From Ichthyophonus hoferi (taxonomy: Eukaryota > Opisthokonta > Ichthyosporea > Ichthyophonida > Ichthyophonidae): a DNA stretch of 41,093 nucleotides. Location of the stretch: positions 154,148-195,240 of the forward strand of contig NAOQ01000074.1 in NCBI GenBank assembly GCA_002751075.1, read 5' to 3'. The notes beneath the pieces are model-generated. The model ran no database searches. It was not told the origin of the DNA and was given only the letters and a program-made list of their open reading frames with translations. This document shows positions 39,301 to 41,093 of the stretch, piece by piece. A program made the translations under genes and the position numbers. The first letter of the stretch is position 1, and each line of letters begins with the position of its first letter.

Positions 39301-41093
39301 TATACAAACTAAAGGGACCTACAGTTTACGCCATACACCCTTCCTTGCACATAGGTATTAATCTTTGTATATCTTTTTATTAGACTATTTTAAATTTAAC
39401 TTTAATGTGGGGTTACAGCCAAAGACTGGGACTGGGGCTGTGCACATAAAATTTTCAACTGAAGAGGAGGCTGCGTCTGCCCTGTTATTGTCCGGTTCCA
39501 AGTTTAAAGGTCACACTATTATATGCCAATTACCTGGTGATGGTGATGGTGATGATGATACTATTAGCACATGTAAGTAGTTATGTATGGTCTGATGCTT
39601 GTCTACATGGTTTTATATGGTTATGGTTGTATGTGAGTAGCAATGTGTGATAATTACCCCGTGGGTGTAGAGAAGGATGCATATGAACAAAGATATTATT
39701 CAGCACGGATACAAATAGAGGTAGATAACAATGTCCAGACCTAATTGATAGCACTAGCCTCTGACACACCATGCATAACATTATCTCCTCTCTACAGTCT
39801 CCCGAGACCTGTCCTGTGGAGACTTCTCCAACCTAGACATTGATGATGATGTCTCACTCTGCGAAAGTTATGATGATGAACGACGCTTCGAGTCAGATTC
39901 ACAAAATGGCTTACTTATTAACACTACAGACTATCCCAGCCCTCAAATACCTTTGCGCCCAAGCAGTCTAGCCCGACCTGTAGTTTTACCTAGCAAATCT
40001 CAGGACCCTCCAGCCCGCCCTCACTCATACCCCGTTGTACCCATAGCTTACCTAGAATCCCCAGCTTCGGAAGGAGCTTCCAGCTCACACTCGGCCTCTT
40101 ATACACCCATCCTTCCTCCCCCACCTTCCACGGTAGACGCACTCTCTGACCCTGATGTGATTGTTCCTGCTCGCCCTATCCTACGCCCTTCGCGTCCTTC
40201 AATGTACGGTAGACCCGTGTCAGTCCTGTCTCAGTCATCAGTTTCTGATTCAACCATCCCTTCTCAGCCAACCATAATTCCTAGACGACCACAGGAGCCC
40301 CCATCTACTGTGCCTAGCAGACCAGCCCCTCGTGTCAACAACACTACCCCTCTCATACCCACCCGCCCTGTCCTACATCAAGGATCTCCCCATGAGGATG
40401 TAGATGTGTTAATACCTGCTAGACCCCAGCTTCCCACAGACCATTCTGATGTTTTGAACTGGGTATCTCCAGGTCAAGAGGGACGTGTTCTAATACCTAC
40501 TAGACCTCAACCACCTACAGATCATCCTGATGTATTGAATCGCCCAACCAGCTATCAAGGATCTCCACACAAGGATGTAGATGTGTTAATTCCTACTAGA
40601 CCTCAGCTCCCTACAGACCATTCTGATGTATTGAACGGGGCATCTCCAGGTCAAGAGGGACGTGTTCTAATACCTACTAGACCTCAACCACCTACAGATC
40701 ATCCTGATGCATTGAATGGGACATCTCTAGGTCAGGAGGGACATATTCTAATACCTTCCAGGCCTAAATTATCCCCAGAACATCAACATCTTGATACATT
40801 AGAGGAGGATGATGTGCCCACACACATCCCAGTACTAGTTAAACCTGCGGACTCTGACGTCATACCTGCCAGACCACAAACTAGGCCCCCTGCAAAAATG
40901 CCCCCAACTGTCTTTGAAAACAATAGGCCATCTATTAAGAATAAACCCCGACATTTGACATCTGTAGTATCTGAACCAGCCTTGAGGCCAGTATCTCCTC
41001 CGTCTGTCCAGAGTACCTCTGACACAGCATTGCCCAAATTTAACCTGCAATCAACTGGTTCGGTTAGAACTAGGCCAAAGGTGAGGCCTGCAG
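27328..41093 (+). CDS. SYNJ1: Synaptojanin, dual SAC/5-phosphatase phosphoinositide phosphatase (3' partial)
   Basis: Dephosphorylates PI4P/PI(4,5)P2 during clathrin uncoating and vesicle recycling. Exons: 27328-27520, 27669-27758, 28380-28624, 28883-29005, 29741-29819, 30308-30423, 31553-31630, 32059-32148, 33171-33347, 34141-34265, 34390-34486, 34897-35004, 35194-35384, 35569-35655, 35979-36187, 36850-36996, 37285-37406, 37801-37905, 38228-38410, 38885-39037, 39419-39572, 39798 to the edge; frame holds at every junction, at least 1,389 codons. ATG 27328 follows an in-frame TAG at 27304. SAC domain about residues 1-500 with C405-L-D-C-L-D-R411 (CX5R). 5-Phosphatase about 548-855: YNVNGG, GFQE593, FGDFNFR, PAWTDRV, SDHRPV, all key residues present. 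RRM-like DUF1866 about 873-950 ([10 protein letters not shown]). Proline-rich tail from about 958 with many PxRP motifs. A gtgagg donor near 41080 may end the last exon. Confidence 0.96.
31411..31530 (+). repeat. Three diverged 40-bp tandem units in synaptojanin intron 6
   Basis: Units 31411-31450, 31451-31490 and 31491-31530 share a core of AATATA(A/G)C(T/C)ATAATA and a following TAGAT/GAG segment. They end about 20 bases before the exon 7 acceptor, so they include the likely branch-point zone. Old duplication, judged from the divergence between units. Confidence 0.7.
32827..33155 (+). repeat. 11-bp minisatellite (ACACTATGTAC), about 30 copies, synaptojanin intron 8
   Basis: Nearly perfect tandem units of 11 bases, with common variants ATATAC, GTACTC and GTACCC in place of GTACAC. 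It fills the last third of intron 8 and stops about 15 bases before the exon 9 acceptor. Because 11 is not a multiple of 3, each forward frame cycles through all three phases of the unit, so all three frames stay open and give Tyr-Thr-His repeat peptides. These are not genes. Confidence 0.95.
36195..36353 (+). repeat. Polypyrimidine tract in synaptojanin intron 15
   Basis: About 160 bases almost entirely C and T on the coding strand, ending in TTTCTCTCTAG. That end is a textbook-looking acceptor, but the exon models join in frame without it. The tract encodes hydrophobic Phe/Leu/Ser ORFs that are not genes. Confidence 0.8.
40406..40780 (+). repeat. In-frame tandem repeat in the synaptojanin proline-rich tail
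   Basis: Four full units start at 40406 (27 codons), 40487 (32), 40583 (27) and 40664 (27), and a weaker fifth starts at 40745. Each starts VLIP(A/T)RPQ or a close variant, then PTDH(S/P)D(V/A)LN, then a Gly/Ser/Gln linker. Units 1+2 form a 177-base super-unit: unit 3 differs from unit 1 at about 8 of 81 bases, and unit 4 from unit 2 at 1 of the first 54 bases. Duplication of the pair is therefore recent. Confidence 0.92.

Noticed and set aside
40783-41050. Minus-strand ORFs near the right edge
   Set aside because: Antisense to the proline-rich tail of synaptojanin; Gly/Ser/Val-rich content mirrors the proline codons.
1-41093. Retroviral, LTR, Polinton or CRISPR-like elements
   Set aside because: No long terminal repeats, polymerase or capsid motifs, or regularly spaced repeat-spacer structure were seen.

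Overview
The window is nuclear DNA of an animal or close animal relative. It is AT-rich, and its genes are split into many short exons (about 30-450 bases) separated by introns of about 200-1,800 bases. The introns have GT-AG ends and are full of TA, AAT and degenerate ATT/TAC repeats. The gene set (animal-type synaptojanin with SAC, 5-phosphatase, RRM-like and proline-rich parts; ADAT1; SRFBP1/BUD22; a POT/SLC15 transporter) fits a holozoan. An early-branching animal such as a sponge is a guess from gene structure and composition only. I see no bacterial-type operon, CRISPR array, rRNA, tRNA or viral element.

Layout, left to right. (1) 2-670, plus: the C-terminal 222 codons of a proton-coupled oligopeptide transporter (POT/SLC15), cut by the window edge. 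(2) 671-5751: 5 kb with no gene I can support. (3) 5752-6858, plus: a small three-exon gene (117 aa) that I do not recognise, with an RKVRF tetrad resembling a PP1-docking motif near its N-terminus. (4) 7977-8195, plus: a doubtful 72-codon ORF with a hydrophobic start. (5) 17619-8349, minus: a complete ADAT1 gene (tRNA adenosine deaminase that makes inosine at position 37 of tRNA-Ala) in 13 exons. It contains a 502-N gap flanked by an exact 70-bp duplicate that looks like an assembly error. (6) 26569-19120, minus: a complete SRFBP1/BUD22-like gene (nucleolar, ribosome biogenesis) in 13 exons. (7) 27328 to the window end, plus: synaptojanin in at least 22 exons, ending inside its proline-rich tail.

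SRFBP1 and synaptojanin are divergently arranged over a 758-bp shared upstream region. SRFBP1 and ADAT1 are head-to-tail on the minus strand, 1.5 kb apart. The small gene and ADAT1 converge. The genes belong to unrelated processes (peptide transport, tRNA modification, ribosome assembly, phosphoinositide turnover), so I read this as ordinary genomic neighbourhood, not one pathway.

All exon models were built by hand from reading frame, GT-AG ends, phase matching and remembered family sequences. For the four complete or nearly complete spliced genes every exon junction keeps frame, which is the main support for the coordinates. The most interesting items are the recently expanded repeat array in the synaptojanin tail, the unrecognised small gene, and the duplicated exon fragment around the gap.
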